A stretch of 64,000 nucleotides of DNA from Macrotis lagotis (GCF_037893015.1 NC_133658.1:282527869-282591868); one strand, 5' to 3'. Positions 42,271 through 52,839 are shown, counted from the stretch's first letter. Notes: a model not told the origin generated them from the letters alone. Program-made: numbers and translations.

Positions 42271-43530
42271 ACCAAGAAAATTAGAGATATTAAGGGAACT
42301 GCATGCAAAAATGGATATGATAAAAAACAAAAATGGTAGGGACAACAGAAAAAAAAAAGAGATTAAGAAGTGGCAAGAATACAAAATAGTTCTTAATATC
42401 ACTGATAAACATCAAGGTGTGGCTACTGATTTAGAGACAGACATTATGAAGGATTGCTAACAAAAAGGTTAGTGGAGTAATGAAATTCCAGTTAAGCTAT
42501 TTAATATCCTAAAAGATAATGCTATTAAAGTGCTACACTCAATAAGCCAATACATTTGGAAAATTCAATATTGGCCAAGGGATTGGAAAAGATCAGTTTA
42601 CAACCTATTCCTAAAGAAGAGCAATGGCAAAGAATGTTCAAATTTCGGAACAATTGTGCTCATTTCACACTCCAGCAAGGTTATGCTTAAGATTCTGCAA
42701 GCTTATGAATTGAGAGTTACTAGAAAAGCAGGATGATTTTCAAAGAGGCAGAGGAACTAGAGACCAAATTGCTAACATTTGCTAGATTATGGAGAAAGCA
42801 AGGGAATTCCAGAAAAAAAATCTACTTTTGCTTCATTGACTACAATGTAGTCTTTATGAGGATTACAACTAAATATGGCAATTCCTCAAAGAGATGAGAA
42901 CACCATATCATCTAACTTGTCTCTTGAAAAACCTTTATGTATCCAGTTAGAACTGAACAAGAAACAACTGATTTAAGATTAGAAAAGAAGTATAAACCTA
43001 TTATATATTATCACCTTATTTATTTAACTTATATGCAGAGTATATCATGTGAGATTGCAGGTTGGATGAATCAAAGGCTGAAATTAAGGGTATTGGGGAA
43101 AATATTTACAATCACAGGTAATATAATAGCAAAAAAAGAGTTAATACTAATAGCAAAAATACTAATAGCAAAAAGTGAAGAGGAATTAAGAAAACTCTTG
43201 ATGAGGGTGAAAGAGGAAAGAGTGTAACCTGAAGCTTAATATTAAAAAAAAACCCAAACCATAAAAAACCTAAAATCTTAGCAACTGTCCCATCACTTCC
43301 TGGCAAATAGAGAGAAGAAATGTATTGTCAGATTTTATATTCTTCAACTCAAAGATCACTGCAAATAACTACAGCCATGGAAGGAAAGTTATGGCAAATC
43401 TTTTTGGTCAAAGTTATGGTTTTTTCAATAGCAATATATGACTGCAAGATTTGGACTATAATGAGAATTGAGCTCTGCAGAATTGACACTTTCAAATTGT
43501 GGTGCTGAAGAAGACTTTTGAAAGTCCCTT
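42271..43530 (+). pseudogene. Bov-B-like RTE reverse-transcriptase remnant (forward segment)
   Basis: This is a dead RTE-clade LINE ORF for a target-primed reverse transcriptase. The plus-strand frames still show a W-x-x-D-W-K-R-S segment and SNFGTIVLISHSSKVMLKIL (about 42570-42700), an LFNLYAEYIM-like block near 43020-43050, and the C-terminal RIDTFKLWC motif ending at 43508. Stops and frameshifts break it many times. The YADD-type catalytic box, expected near 43130-43180, is gone; a tandem taatagcaaaaa stretch stands there. The C-terminal part resumes after an L1 insertion at 44760. Confidence 0.88.
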
Positions 43531-44748
43531 GAGGAAGGGAGTGGACCACAATGGCAGAGAAAAGGTAGAAACCTGCCTCAAAATCCCTCCAAAAACTTCA
43601 AATAATGCCTCAAAACAAATTCTAGGTCATAGAACTCACAAAATGATGAAATGAATCAATTTTCTAGCCCAAGATAATTTAGGTTAGCAGGAAAAGTCTG
43701 TTGCACCAAGAATAGAGAGGAGCCCAGCTCAGCTCAAGTCAGACTTCAGCAAAGCAGTAGTACTCCAAATGGGGTGACTGAACCAATGGCCATTTCTGTA
43801 CTTCTCAATCTGCAGATGAAAAGAAGTGAGATTATCGGAAGACCTTTGGTGGCTTTGGGGGCAGGACTGAGCTACACTGTTCATATTGGATCTGGGTCAC
43901 AGTCTTGGGTCTCAGGCCTAGGGTGAGGAGAAGCACTGGAACATCAGAACTTACAATCACAGGGGAATAGGGACTCTGGTCACAGTTTCAGGGCAGAAAA
44001 GAGTGTATAGGCCAGGAGAATAGTAAACATAACTCTCCCTAGATCATACCATTTTGGAAGAACCAAAAACTCATAGGTTCCCAGAATTATTTCTAAATAG
44101 ATGCACAAAAAACCTAAAGCTTAGCAGTACCCCCTCCACTCCAGAAGCAGATTCCCACTTTAGCATAGAGTTTAAAGTCAAGAAATGGATTGGAAAAAGA
44201 ACAAATAGTAGGGGAAAAAGTCCTGATTCTTGAAAGGTACCAGGATGACAGAGAAGATCAAAACAAAAACTCAGAAGACAACAATGTCAGAACTTCTGCA
44301 TGTAAAACCTCAAAAAAAATATGAATTGGTCTCAAGCCATAGGACAGCTCAAAAAGGATTTTTAAAATTAAGTAAGAGAGGTAAAGGGAAAATTGAGAAG
44401 AGAAATGTGAGTGATGCAAGAAAATAATAAAAAAAATAATCAATGTCTTGACAAAGAAGGCACAAAATTACTGAAGAAAATAGCACTGTGAAAATCAGAA
44501 TAGGTCAAATGGTAAAAGAGGCAAAAAAATCCAGTGAATAGAAGAATGCCAAGAAAAGCAGAACTGGTCAGATGTAAAAAGAGGTATAAAAATTCACTGA
44601 AGAAATTAACTCTTTAAAAAATAGAATTAGCCAAATGGAAAAAAGATGTTCTTTGATGAAGAAAATAATTTCCTAAAAATTAGAAGTGGGCAAGCAAAAG
44701 CTAATGACTTTATGAGACATCCAGAAACAATAAAACAAAATCAAAAGA
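43531..44748 (+). mobile_element. L1 5' UTR and start of ORF1, 3'-truncated, inside RTE
   Basis: It begins at the L1 5' terminus as I know it from marsupials (a ggagtggaccacaatggcag start, YY1-like caatggc near 43549, then gaaacctgcctcaaaatccc and gcaggaaaagtctgttgcac). It runs through the 5' UTR into the lysine-rich start of ORF1 (gaaatgtgagtgatgcaaga, aaatagaattagccaaatgg). It stops in aaacaataaaacaaaatc, with no ORF2 or 3' UTR. RTE text flanks it as gaaagtcccttg (43520-43531) and agagcccccttg (44748-44759), a decayed TSD. A 65-codon frame at 44230 lies in the ORF1-proximal part. Confidence 0.8.
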
Positions 44749-44759
44749 GAGCCCCCTTG

Positions 44760-45098
44760 CACAGCAAGGAGACCAAATCAGTCAATACTTAAAGAAATTA
44801 ATAACACATTATTCACTGCAAGGTCAAATATTGAAGCTGAAGCTTTACTCGAGTACTTTGACCACATATTGAAAAGACTGAATTCACTAGAAAAGTCCTT
44901 GATGTTGGGAAAGATTGAAGGCAAAGAAGGAAAAGGGAACTTCAGAGGAGGAGATGAAGGGAAAGTATAATGGAAACAAAGAACATGAACTTGGACAGCT
45001 TTCTAGAGATAGTGGAGGATTGAAGTGCCTGGTGTACTGTGGTCCATGACAAAGAGTCAGACATAACTGATCAACAACAATAACAACAATATAGCTAT
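44760..45098 (+). mobile_element. Bov-B-like RTE, C-terminal and 3' end
   Basis: Continues the RTE after the L1: cacagcaaggagaccaaatc, then a frame remnant reading EYFDHILKRLNSLEKS-like text, then gtggtccatgacaaagagtc and an acaacaataacaacaat 3' end. The last motif is also the tail of Mar1 SINEs in this window. Confidence 0.85.
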
Positions 45099-45099
45099 A

Positions 45100-45825
45100 G
45101 CTATGTTAGCTATTATTAAAATTATATTCATTCCCCTCTGTGGGAAGTTAGGGCCATTAATACTCTGCTTTTGGTGGAACTATGACTGGTCCAAAGGTAG
45201 TGGGAAAGAATTTGTAACTATTACAAAAGTTATTGAATTATTCTTACCTTTGATCTAGGGATCCCACCTCCAAGGAGGTCAAAGACAGAAAGGTCCCATG
45301 TATAAGATATTCATAGCAGCACTCTTCCAGGATGCAAAAAACTGAAAACAACTTGTGTACTCATTGTTAGGGAAATGGCTGAACCCATAGTGGTGTATAG
45401 ATATCACATCATATTATTGCACTGTAAGAAAGGAACATGAAGCGTTCCAATTAATTTGTCAAGTCTTGTATGAACAAGAGCAAAATAAACAGAACCAAGA
45501 AAGCAATATATACAATGAACCAAATAATGTAAAGGAAAACCACACTAAAAGACATCAGAACTCAGATTAATTCAATGAATCTAGATTCTGAAGAACTGAA
45601 AATTAATATTGTTCCATTAATATTGTTCTCACAGTAAAGAAGTGGTGGGAAACAAGTAGGTAAAGAAATAGACACATATCAATTAGACATAGTCAAATGT
45701 AACTGTTTTAGTTACCTCTACCTCTGTGTTGCAATGTTGAGTTTTATTAGTATAAGGATATTAGCAAATGAAAGCAATATGGGGAGAAGTATCAATAAAA
45801 CAAAACAAAAAATTCTATCCGTCAT
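45100..45825 (+). mobile_element. L1 3' end, older subfamily
   Basis: tatgactggtccaaaggtag, then atattcatagcagcactctt, ggaaatggctgaacccatag, acagaaccaagaaagcaata, and a 3' UTR ending aataaaacaaaacaaaaa. Frames are broken throughout. Confidence 0.82.
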
Positions 45826-45829
45826 GCAA

Positions 45830-45997
45830 ACTCAAATTCCACTTCTCTAGGAAACCTTTCTTGGGACTCCAATCAACATTGATCTCTCCTTACTCTGAGC
45901 TCCCTGAGCCACTATCAACTGTACCATATAGTTTGCTAGACAATTAGAAATTATTTTCTTTGCTTCTGTATTGAATATTACCTCCTCAAAGTCTTCT
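45830..45997 (+). mobile_element. L2 3' fragment
   Basis: tcatgcaaactcaaattcca, tctctaggaaacctttcttg, ctctgagctccctgagccac, then ttgaatattacctcctcaaa. Confidence 0.65.
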
Positions 45998-46262
45998 TTT
46001 TAAATTTTTAAATTTAATTTTTTCTAATTATATGTAAAGATAGTTTTCAACATTCATCTTTTGTAAAATTTTGAGTTCCATACTTTTCTCCCTCCTCCCT
46101 TCCCTCCCCCTTTCCCTTGATAGCAAGTAATTTGATATAGATTATACATGTATGATCATGTCAAACATATTTCCATATTAGTCATGTTATTAAAGAAGAA
46201 TTATAACAAAAGGGGAAAAAACCATAAGGAAGAAAAAACCATAAAACAAATCCAATATTTGT
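45998..46262 (-). mobile_element. L1 3' end, antisense
   Basis: Starts with the reversed poly-A/terminus (aattttttctaattatatgt), then ttctccctcctcccttcc, tttgatatagattatacatg, catatttccatattagtcat. The same L1 type as at 20.2 and 53.7 kb. Confidence 0.82.
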
Positions 46263-46348
46263 CATTTAAAGCTATTCATAATCTCCTTCCTTTCTTTCTT
46301 AAACTTTATTTTCCTCCATGAATTCTATGGCCTCATTTCACTGGTCAA

Positions 46349-46446
46349 CTTGCTGTTGCTCACACAACTAGTAAGTATCTTGATGCTGGATTGAACTTCC
46401 TGACTCCAGGGCTGGTGTTCTATCCACTGTGCACACTTGTTGCCCC
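46349..46446 (-). mobile_element. CORE-SINE fragment, head part
   Basis: ctcacacaactagtaagtat, ctgactccagggctggtgtt, ctatccactgtgcacacttg. Antisense, tail missing. Confidence 0.7.
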
Positions 46447-46449
46447 AGC

Positions 46450-46955
46450 ACACTGGATGGAAGTCAAGAGGACTTACATTTGAATCCTGGCCCCATTACT
46501 TTAGTGATTTTGGACAAATTCCTTCCCTTTTTTGTCCTTAGAGTCCATTGACTGTTTCCATACTTGCAATCATCTGTCTCCCATCCCTGGGATGCTCTCT
46601 TACCAACAATTAACTTTCCTGGCTTCCTTTAGGACTTAGATCAACTTCTCCCCAGCCCCATCCATAATGGATGGATGAAAACAATTTATGCCAGCTGCCA
46701 TGAAGGTGGCTAAAGAAGGCTCTGTGGAGAGTTTAGAACCTGGTCAGACATTGAAGCCACCAAGCCACTGTGTTCCAGCTCATCACCAACTATCCTGGCT
46801 TTTGTCCTGACACTCTACTTCCATGACAGAGTGAGGCTGAGGATTTTTTGCAGCTTTACCTCACTTAAATTCAACTTACCTGAAAGTCAAGAAACCACCC
46901 CATATTATCCTTGATCCTCTTTGAAAAGGAAGAACCAATAATACAAATCCCATCT
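46450..46955. other. Decayed SINE and L2 traces, otherwise unassigned
   Basis: A MIR-like piece lies at 46450-46540 (agaggacttacatttgaatc, ttttggacaaattccttccc) and an L2-like piece at 46560-46650. No gene seen. Confidence 0.4.
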
Positions 46956-46959
46956 TTTA

Positions 46960-47140
46960 TAATAGGTTTTCCTAGGTTCCCCCTCCCCCCTCAGTGTCTT
47001 TTCACTGGACATATCTAATCATTCCATTGTTATTTGCATTTGTCTTCTCTATTAGAAAGTGAGCTCTTTAGAGACAGGGTCCCTGGTTTTTTCTTTGTGA
47101 CTAAGCAGTTAATAGGCATGGATGTTTCATAAGCACTTAA
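46960..47140 (+). mobile_element. L2 3' terminus
   Basis: tcttttcactggacatatct, then tagaaagtgagctctttaga, gacagggtccctggtt. Confidence 0.65.
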
Positions 47141-47147
47141 CTTGTAT

Positions 47148-47428
47148 TGGGTAGCTAGGTGGCATACCAGCTCTGGAGTCATGAAGACTGTGGCCTCAGA
47201 CACTTGATATTTACTAGCTGTGTGACCTTAGGCAAGTCACTTAGCCTTGATTGCCTCACAACCAAGGCTATCTCCAGTCATCCTGATTCATTTCTGGCTA
47301 CTGGAGCCAGATGATTCCAGAGAAGAAAGTGAAACTGGTGACCATGCATAGCACACCCTCATTCAAATCCAATTCACCTCCCTGATGTCATGGTCTTCTT
47401 CAAGGAAGGAAAAACAACAATCAATTAA
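47148..47428 (+). mobile_element. Family B CORE-SINE, sense copy
   Basis: The head gggtagctaggtggcatacc lacks part of the box A to B interval. The core is gtgtgaccttaggcaagtca. The tail is atctccagtcatcctgattc, ccaattcacctccctgatgt, catggtcttcttcaagg, then an acaacaatca end. Confidence 0.85.
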
Positions 47429-47529
47429 ATGTTGATAAATTGATTCTTCCAGGGCAAATATTGTGTCCTTTACCCCCAATACCCTTCCTTGGTTCAGGTC
47501 TGGACCAAGTTTCCTAGGCAGTTGCTCAA

Positions 47530-48125
47530 TCTATTGTTATAGTTCATTCTTTGAAGAGGACCAAGGATCTCTTGGGTGATGTCTTGACTTGTGTGAATTG
47601 TATTTAAGAGGTTGAATTGCAGAAAGATATCAGCTTCATTCTTGCTTCTATGGTCATCCAAATCCAGTGGCAGGATAAAAGTCAGTTCAGGTGATGGACC
47701 CTGTCATCTTTAATGTCTGTTCAAGCTCAAAATGCCCCTCAGTGGCTAGGTGGTAAAGTGGATAGAGCACTGACCCTGGAGTCAGGAGTACCTGAGTTCA
47801 AATCTGGCCTCAGACACTAAATAATTACCTAGATATGTGACCTGGGGCAAGTCATTTAACCCCATTGCCTTAAATTAAAAAAAAAATTTTAAATGTCCCA
47901 CAGCTCCTGCTTCAGTTGCCTTCATGACCATTGGAACAAATTCTTCTCATCTGCCTATTCTGCCAGGGGAAGTCTTTACATGCTTGGGGTAAGCAACCTT
48001 CTAATTCATCTAATTCACTAATTTTCTGAGGTCTGTAGGTTACCCTTAAATTGGCTTAACCCATTTGCCAAGATGGTTTTACTGAGGTGTGGCTGATGTG
48101 CATGCTTCTAATCCCTCAGTGGTTG
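47530..48125 (-). mobile_element. Family C LINE-like repeat, split by a SINE
   Basis: Parallel to 24.87-25.33 kb: tttgaagaggaccaaggatc, atccagtggcaggataaaag, then after the SINE ttcagttgccttcatgacca, gtctttacatgcttggggta, tgccaagatggttttactga. No open frame survives. Confidence 0.7.
47739..47889 (+). mobile_element. Family A SINE nested in family C
   Basis: ctcagtggctaggtggtaaa to cattgccttaaattaaaaaa. Flanks aaaatgcccc (47729-47738) and taaatgtccc (47890-47899) are a probable decayed TSD. Confidence 0.9.
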
Positions 48126-48129
48126 GTTA

Positions 48130-48735
48130 TTACCACTCAGGACTTAGGAAATAAAGAAAAAAGGGGTGGAAGTTCCCTGGATTGAAGTTCATTTGCAAGA
48201 TCCTGAAACCGCTATCTCACCTTAGGACAAGACTGAAGTGGCATCTTTTCTATTCTCATCTTGAAAATTAGTCAGAGTCAGGAGCTTAGTAGCCAACTCT
48301 GAGATGTACTATAGCTATAGACAGATTCTTGCCTCTTGTCCCAACATTGCCTTTATGAATTTTCTATGAAAAGTTGAGATACAAAAGGTAAAGTGACATA
48401 CCCTCAAGAATCTCTTAGAAGTTTCTGAGTTGAATCCTGAGCCTAGAACTAATCTTTCCCAGGGATCCAAGTGGCACATCTCCCTAGTCACTAATACTTA
48501 TGGGGTTCCCGTTGCCTATAGGGAAGCTGCCAGAGCATAGTGGGAATTTTTTTTGTAGGGGGTGGGAGTAGATTGAGGCCATTGGAGTTAAGTGACTTGC
48601 CCAGATTTCCTCATCTAGAAAATGAGAGGATTGGATTATGTAATCCTTAAATTCCCTTCTACCTCTAAAGTCTATGGTTTAGACCCTTCACCTACAGGAC
48701 TCTTCTACCTGTTATTGAAGGCCCTTAACAATGAT
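48130..48735. other. Mostly unassigned; SINE tail near 48.6 kb
   Basis: A MON1/MIR tail (cagatttcctcatctagaaa, taaattcccttctacctcta) lies at 48600-48675. The rest shows no recognised feature. Confidence 0.4.
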
Positions 48736-48738
48736 ATA

Positions 48739-49596
48739 CCGTATTTCACCATGTATAAGACACACCCTTTTTTGAAAAATTTGGGGTCTAAAAACTGGGA
48801 GTATCTTATGCAGTGATTATTTTTTTACTTGCATTTACTGCTTTTTCAAGCTTGTTGTCTTTGTGCTCATTGTTTCGCATTTTTTATGGTATATTAGGTG
48901 ACGGTTTGCCACACTCTACCCCGAAATAGCTCCATAAAGATTTTCAACCAATGTCGAATTCAAGTTCAAAGTGATCCAGTTTGAAAAAGTGAATGGAAAT
49001 TGTGCTCCTGAATGTCACTTTGGTCCTCCTCCAACTGAGAAAACAATCTAAGACTGGCTTTGGGAAGAAGAAGAAACCCTGCTGAAAATCCACTGGCAGA
49101 AGAAGGCCATGAGAGGCACTGCAGCCAGATAACCTGAGTTTGAGAGGAAATGGAAGAGATGGATTAAAGAGCAAAGGACAATTGGAATTCCTGTGTCTAC
49201 AAAGATGGTTCAGCATGAGGCCAGAAGAATTGCTGATGAAAAAGAAGTTACTGATTTCAAAGGAGGACACAACTGGTGCTTCAGGTTCATGAAATGGAAT
49301 GGACTAAGCATGTGTCCATGTACCAGACTTGCCCAGGGAGTGCTTGTGGTCAACCACAGACCAGAGCACAGGCAGGAGAGCAGGCAGAGCCTCTCCTAAG
49401 ACAGTGATTCATCAACAAACACAGGTGAGGACAAGCTAATGAAAGGGAGTTTTGACAATGATGAGGAGTTGTATGAATTTTATGATGAATAAAACTTGAG
49501 TTCAATAACTTTATGTAATTTTTTTTTTCAAATTTCGGGCCTCAAAATTAAGGTGCTTCTTATACATGGGAACATCTTATACATGGAGAAATACAA
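48739..49596 (+). mobile_element. Non-autonomous pogo-type DNA transposon (858 bp)
   Basis: The terminal inverted repeats ccgtatttcaccatgtataa (left) and ttgtatttctccatgtataa (right end, reversed) are matched at 18 of 20 positions. They are bounded by TA on both sides (48737-48738 and 49597-49598), as for pogo/Tigger and other Tc1-mariner elements. A subterminal A/T-rich block (left tttttgaaaaatttgggg, right reversed ttgaggcccgaaatttg) continues the pairing. Inside is one transposase N-terminal remnant, described separately. There is no DDE catalytic domain. Confidence 0.88.
48950..49402 (+). pseudogene. pogo transposase N-terminal DNA-binding region, two stops
   Basis: One frame of about 150 codons, interrupted only by stops at 49049-49051 and 49130-49132. 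Residues 1-33 (FKFKVIQFEKVNGNCAPECH within) resemble a Brinker-type helix-turn-helix. After the second stop, WKRWIKEQR, then an NWCFRFMKWNGLSM segment (about 49268-49313), resemble the CENP-B/Tc5-type domain of pogo transposases. The stop at 49400 is followed by acidic text and a terminal EELYEFYDE-like frame at 49463-49489, where a long DDE domain should have been. Internal deletion is the simplest reading. An antisense frame of 108 codons is a shadow. Confidence 0.8.
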
Positions 49597-49742
49597 TATT
49601 CTATTTCTCCCCATTCAGTCTCCTTTAGTTAGATTAGTTTCCTCCAGAGATATGCTGGAACTTGCTTTGGTAGCTCAGGCACCAATTGTAAAATTTTAAT
49701 ATTTACATATTGAAAATATGCAAATACTTCCAATTGGGTCTT

Positions 49743-49884
49743 TTTTTTTTGCAAGGCAGTGGGGTTAAGTGACTTGCCCAAGGTTATACAGCTAGGTAAT
49801 TATTAAGTGTCTGAGGCTGGATTTGAATTCAAGTCACTCTGACTCCAGAGCCGGTGCTTTGTTCACTGCACCACCTAGCTTTCC
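49743..49884 (-). mobile_element. Family A SINE with TSD
   Basis: tttttgcaaggcagtggggt to gcaccacctagctttcc. The TSD is ccaattgggtctt (49730-49742) against ccagttggctctt (49886-49898). Confidence 0.93.
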
Positions 49885-50084
49885 CCCAGTTGGCTCTTCA
49901 TTCAGTTTTTGTTGATTGTGTAGATTTAAGAAGTGATGGAGGAAAATGTTAATAATTAAGATTAAATTAAAAAGTCTGTCATGTTCTTAAATAAGGTTGC
50001 TAAATATCTACCAGCATACCCTTGATTTCCTTCCTATTCCACAAAAAGGCTCATCTCCCCCCTTCTGGATCATGGTTATTGATC

Positions 50085-50375
50085 TTTCTTCTGAATAGGA
50101 TAGATTCCCTACCTATCCTCACGGCCTGTTTAAGACTTACCCAAACCTCAAGATTCATATCAGGACCCATTTTCTCTGTGAACCTTCCCTTTAAAATGTG
50201 ACTTTTCTTTCTGACATGATCCTGTTGGTCTTCAAACAAGTTCTATCTTCCCTTCTAGATTGTGAGTTCCTTGAGATCAAGAAGACTCTCCTATACATCT
50301 TTGTACATCCTTCAAGTAGCACTCCATCAATAACTTGTGGAACTGAATCAATGACTTGTAGAACTGAATGAATGA
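50085..50375 (+). mobile_element. L2 3' region
   Basis: aacctcaagattcatatcag, tctctgtgaaccttcccttt, agattgtgagttccttgaga, ending with a duplicated actgaat(c/g)aatga stretch. Confidence 0.7.
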
Positions 50376-50399
50376 AAGAACCCTTAGTCCTCAAGAAAT

Positions 50400-50500
50400 T
50401 TGGCTTCAACTATTAACTATTGCTAACTTTCTTTGTGGCCTTGCATCATTTATCCTCTCAGGACCTCAGTTTCTATGATTGTAAAATTTAGAGGATTGCC
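50400..50500 (+). mobile_element. MIR remnant
   Basis: ttatcctctcaggacctcag, then tttctatgattgtaaaattt: a short MIR tail. Confidence 0.5.
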
Positions 50501-50502
50501 TA

Positions 50503-50690
50503 GACCAAAGGTTATGCGCCATGATAAACCCAGGGATACAGATTAAAATTTAATTGGGAAATTTTTTTTAACAGAAATCAAACATAAATTATGTTAAGGT
50601 GTTTTTCTAATTCAATATGGGGTCCTCAAGGTTCCTTAAGTATTCCTTATGTATCCCTATTTCTATTTGAAAGGGACATTATTGGCTAGT
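50503..50690. mobile_element. Non-autonomous hAT-like MITE, second copy
   Basis: acagattaaaatttaattgg, aattatgttaaggtgttttt, caatatggggtcctcaaggt, ccctatttctatttgaaagg align in order with the copy at 2.87-3.1 kb. Confidence 0.5.
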
Positions 50691-51122
50691 TTACAAGGTC
50701 TCTTCAAGCTCAAACATTCTTTGTTTAAGGTTCCTAAAAGTTTTCAAAGTTTACGTTTTAAGGATTTGTCTGACTATAATATTCAGGTACTGACCTAGCT
50801 CATCTTATTCCCTCCCATTTCCCGATTTCCTGTAGCACTTCCCCACAAGCTATATTTTGGTCTTTGATTATATTCAATTTTAACACAGTCATCAGCACAT
50901 AGGTTTTACAGCTAGAGAAAAATTACAGACTATTTGATATAATTCCACATTCAATAGATAAGGAAACTGAAATCCATAGAGGTTTGTGACTCACTCAATA
51001 ACATACAATAATGAATATATTTAGTGTGTTCTCTATTTGTCTCCTTTCTTTTATCAAATACGAAGTTTTCTCCTATTATTCTCACACAGCATCTAACTCA
51101 ATGTTAGTAACACAGTGGATAC

Positions 51123-51184
51123 TTAATAAATAGAACATCAGATCTTAAAGACATTAATAAATAGAACATCAGATCTTAAAGACA
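51123..51184. repeat. Perfect 31-bp tandem duplication
   Basis: The unit, starting ttaataaatagaacatcag and ending ttaaagaca, occurs at 51123-51153 and 51154-51184 without a mismatch. Confidence 0.95.
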
Positions 51185-51589
51185 ATCTAAATTTAGTTTA
51201 GTGGTTATCTAACTGGACCTCCCCTCTTTTTCCAGAGAACAGAAAGCCCCAGGTAACAGCTATTTAGTGATTTATTGAATTGAATTCTAAGGGAGCAGAG
51301 AGCTATAAACCTCACTTGTAGTCTGACCTCCTACAGGTGAGTCCAGTGGGTGATGGGGCATGTGCTCCTAGGAAGCAGTCTACCCACCAGCCCTTATCTC
51401 TATCTCTTCTTCTCCTTCACCCTATCACTTGGCATGTTCACTTGGTTGCCTGGAGGTATTCATGGGCAAAGAAAGTCTTCCATCAGCTGAACAGATGATT
51501 TCTGCAGAGATGTGGTTTGCTGACTTGGTGAGTCTCTGATGATGATTAGTTCAGGGGAGACTTCAAGATTTAACATGTTACCAGTGATT

Positions 51590-52005
51590 AAAAACTTATT
51601 CTCAAGTTGTAGTAGAGGTTCAGTCCCCTTTGCTCTCTTTCTCTCTGGTGTTAGTCTCTTGTCTCCCTCCTCTTTGCCTACTCAGCTCCTAATCATCCTT
51701 CAAAGCCCAGATGAATTCATATCTCTTCCATGAAACTCAATAGAGCTTAAAGTTTAAAGTGATCTCACAGAGCTTAGAGTTTTAAGTGATCTCACAGCTC
51801 TTTTTTTCTTTTAAAGAGTCTTTTGCAGGTGTTTTTCCTTATCCAATCCAAGCACCAACATATACAAGCTCAAAAATTCCCTTGACCACACTTTATCAAC
51901 TATTCCCATTTGAATTACTTGTCTATCATCTCTCCAAATCCTGTCCATCTTCAGGGACTAAATTCCAACTCTTCTCCTCCTGTGGTAGGAAGAATATCTA
52001 CTAGA
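51590..52005 (+). mobile_element. L2-like 3' region with a short tandem duplication
   Basis: atcatccttcaaagcccaga, atctcttccatgaaactc. Then a roughly 27-bp imperfect tandem duplication, agagcttaaagtttaaagtg/agagcttagagttttaagtg (51742-51795). The right part (aatcctgtccatcttcaggg) is L2-like. Confidence 0.5.
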
Positions 52006-52122
52006 GTCACCCAGTATAGAAACTAGACTAGTTATTTTCCTTAAAAAGTATTGAAACCATCCTCAAAACTTATTTGGCTCAGGGGATTAAGAGCCTGGTC
52101 TAATGACTACAAAAAGACTCAA

Positions 52123-52275
52123 GGTGCGGCTAGGTGGCGTAGTGGATAAAGCACCGGCCCTGGAGTCAGGAGTACCTGGGTTCAAATCCAGTCTCAGACA
52201 CTTAATAATTACCTAGCTGTGTGGCCTTGGGCAAGCCACTTAACCCCATTTGCCCTGCAAAAAACTAAAAAAAAA
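52123..52275 (+). mobile_element. Family A SINE, perfect TSD
   Basis: gtgcggctaggtggcgtagt to the A-tail. The perfect 12-bp TSD aaaaagactcaa lies at 52111-52122 and 52276-52287. Confidence 0.96.
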
Positions 52276-52430
52276 AAAAAGACTCAAACAGCTCCAATTC
52301 TTCCATGAACCTTGTCCAGTGGAACACCCCAAGCAACTCAGAGGCAGGGCATTCAGCAGCCTAAATGCAAGGTATTCTTGCTGCATATCCTCATTCAATA
52401 TCCTTTCCCTGCTGTATCTAAATAAATATT

Positions 52431-52584
52431 TTTTTAGGTTATTTTTTGTGCAAGGCAAATGGGGTTAAGTGGCTTGCCCAAGGCCACACAGCTAGGTAAT
52501 TATTAAGTGTCTGAGACCGGATTTGAACCCAGGTACTCCTGACTCCAGGGCCGGTGCTTTATCCACTATGCCACCTAGCTGCCC
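52431..52584 (-). mobile_element. Family A SINE with TSD
   Basis: ttttaggttattttttgtgc to ccacctagctgcccc. The TSD is ctaaataaatatt (52418-52430) against ctaaataaatctt (52585-52597). Only 155 bp from the oppositely oriented copy upstream. Confidence 0.95.
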
Positions 52585-52839
52585 CTAAATAAATCTTATT
52601 ATTGACTGTTGAGTGACATATGAATGTCACACACTTTTAATATTAGATCTAAACTACTAGGTGACTGACCTGAGTCAAGATCAGCCCACAACATCCATGA
52701 AGCCTTTACTGGCAGCTTATGACTATTTATGCAAAGACTCCATTCTGAACTTTCTTATCTTCTTTTTCTGTACTCTGTCTCAGAGAGAACCTATAGGTTC
52801 AAGTATAATCTATAAGTAGATATCTCCAGATTCTACACA

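Noticed and set aside
48944..49270. 108-codon minus-strand frame in the pogo element
   Set aside because: The opposite strand carries the transposase-like motifs in order, so this is a shadow frame.
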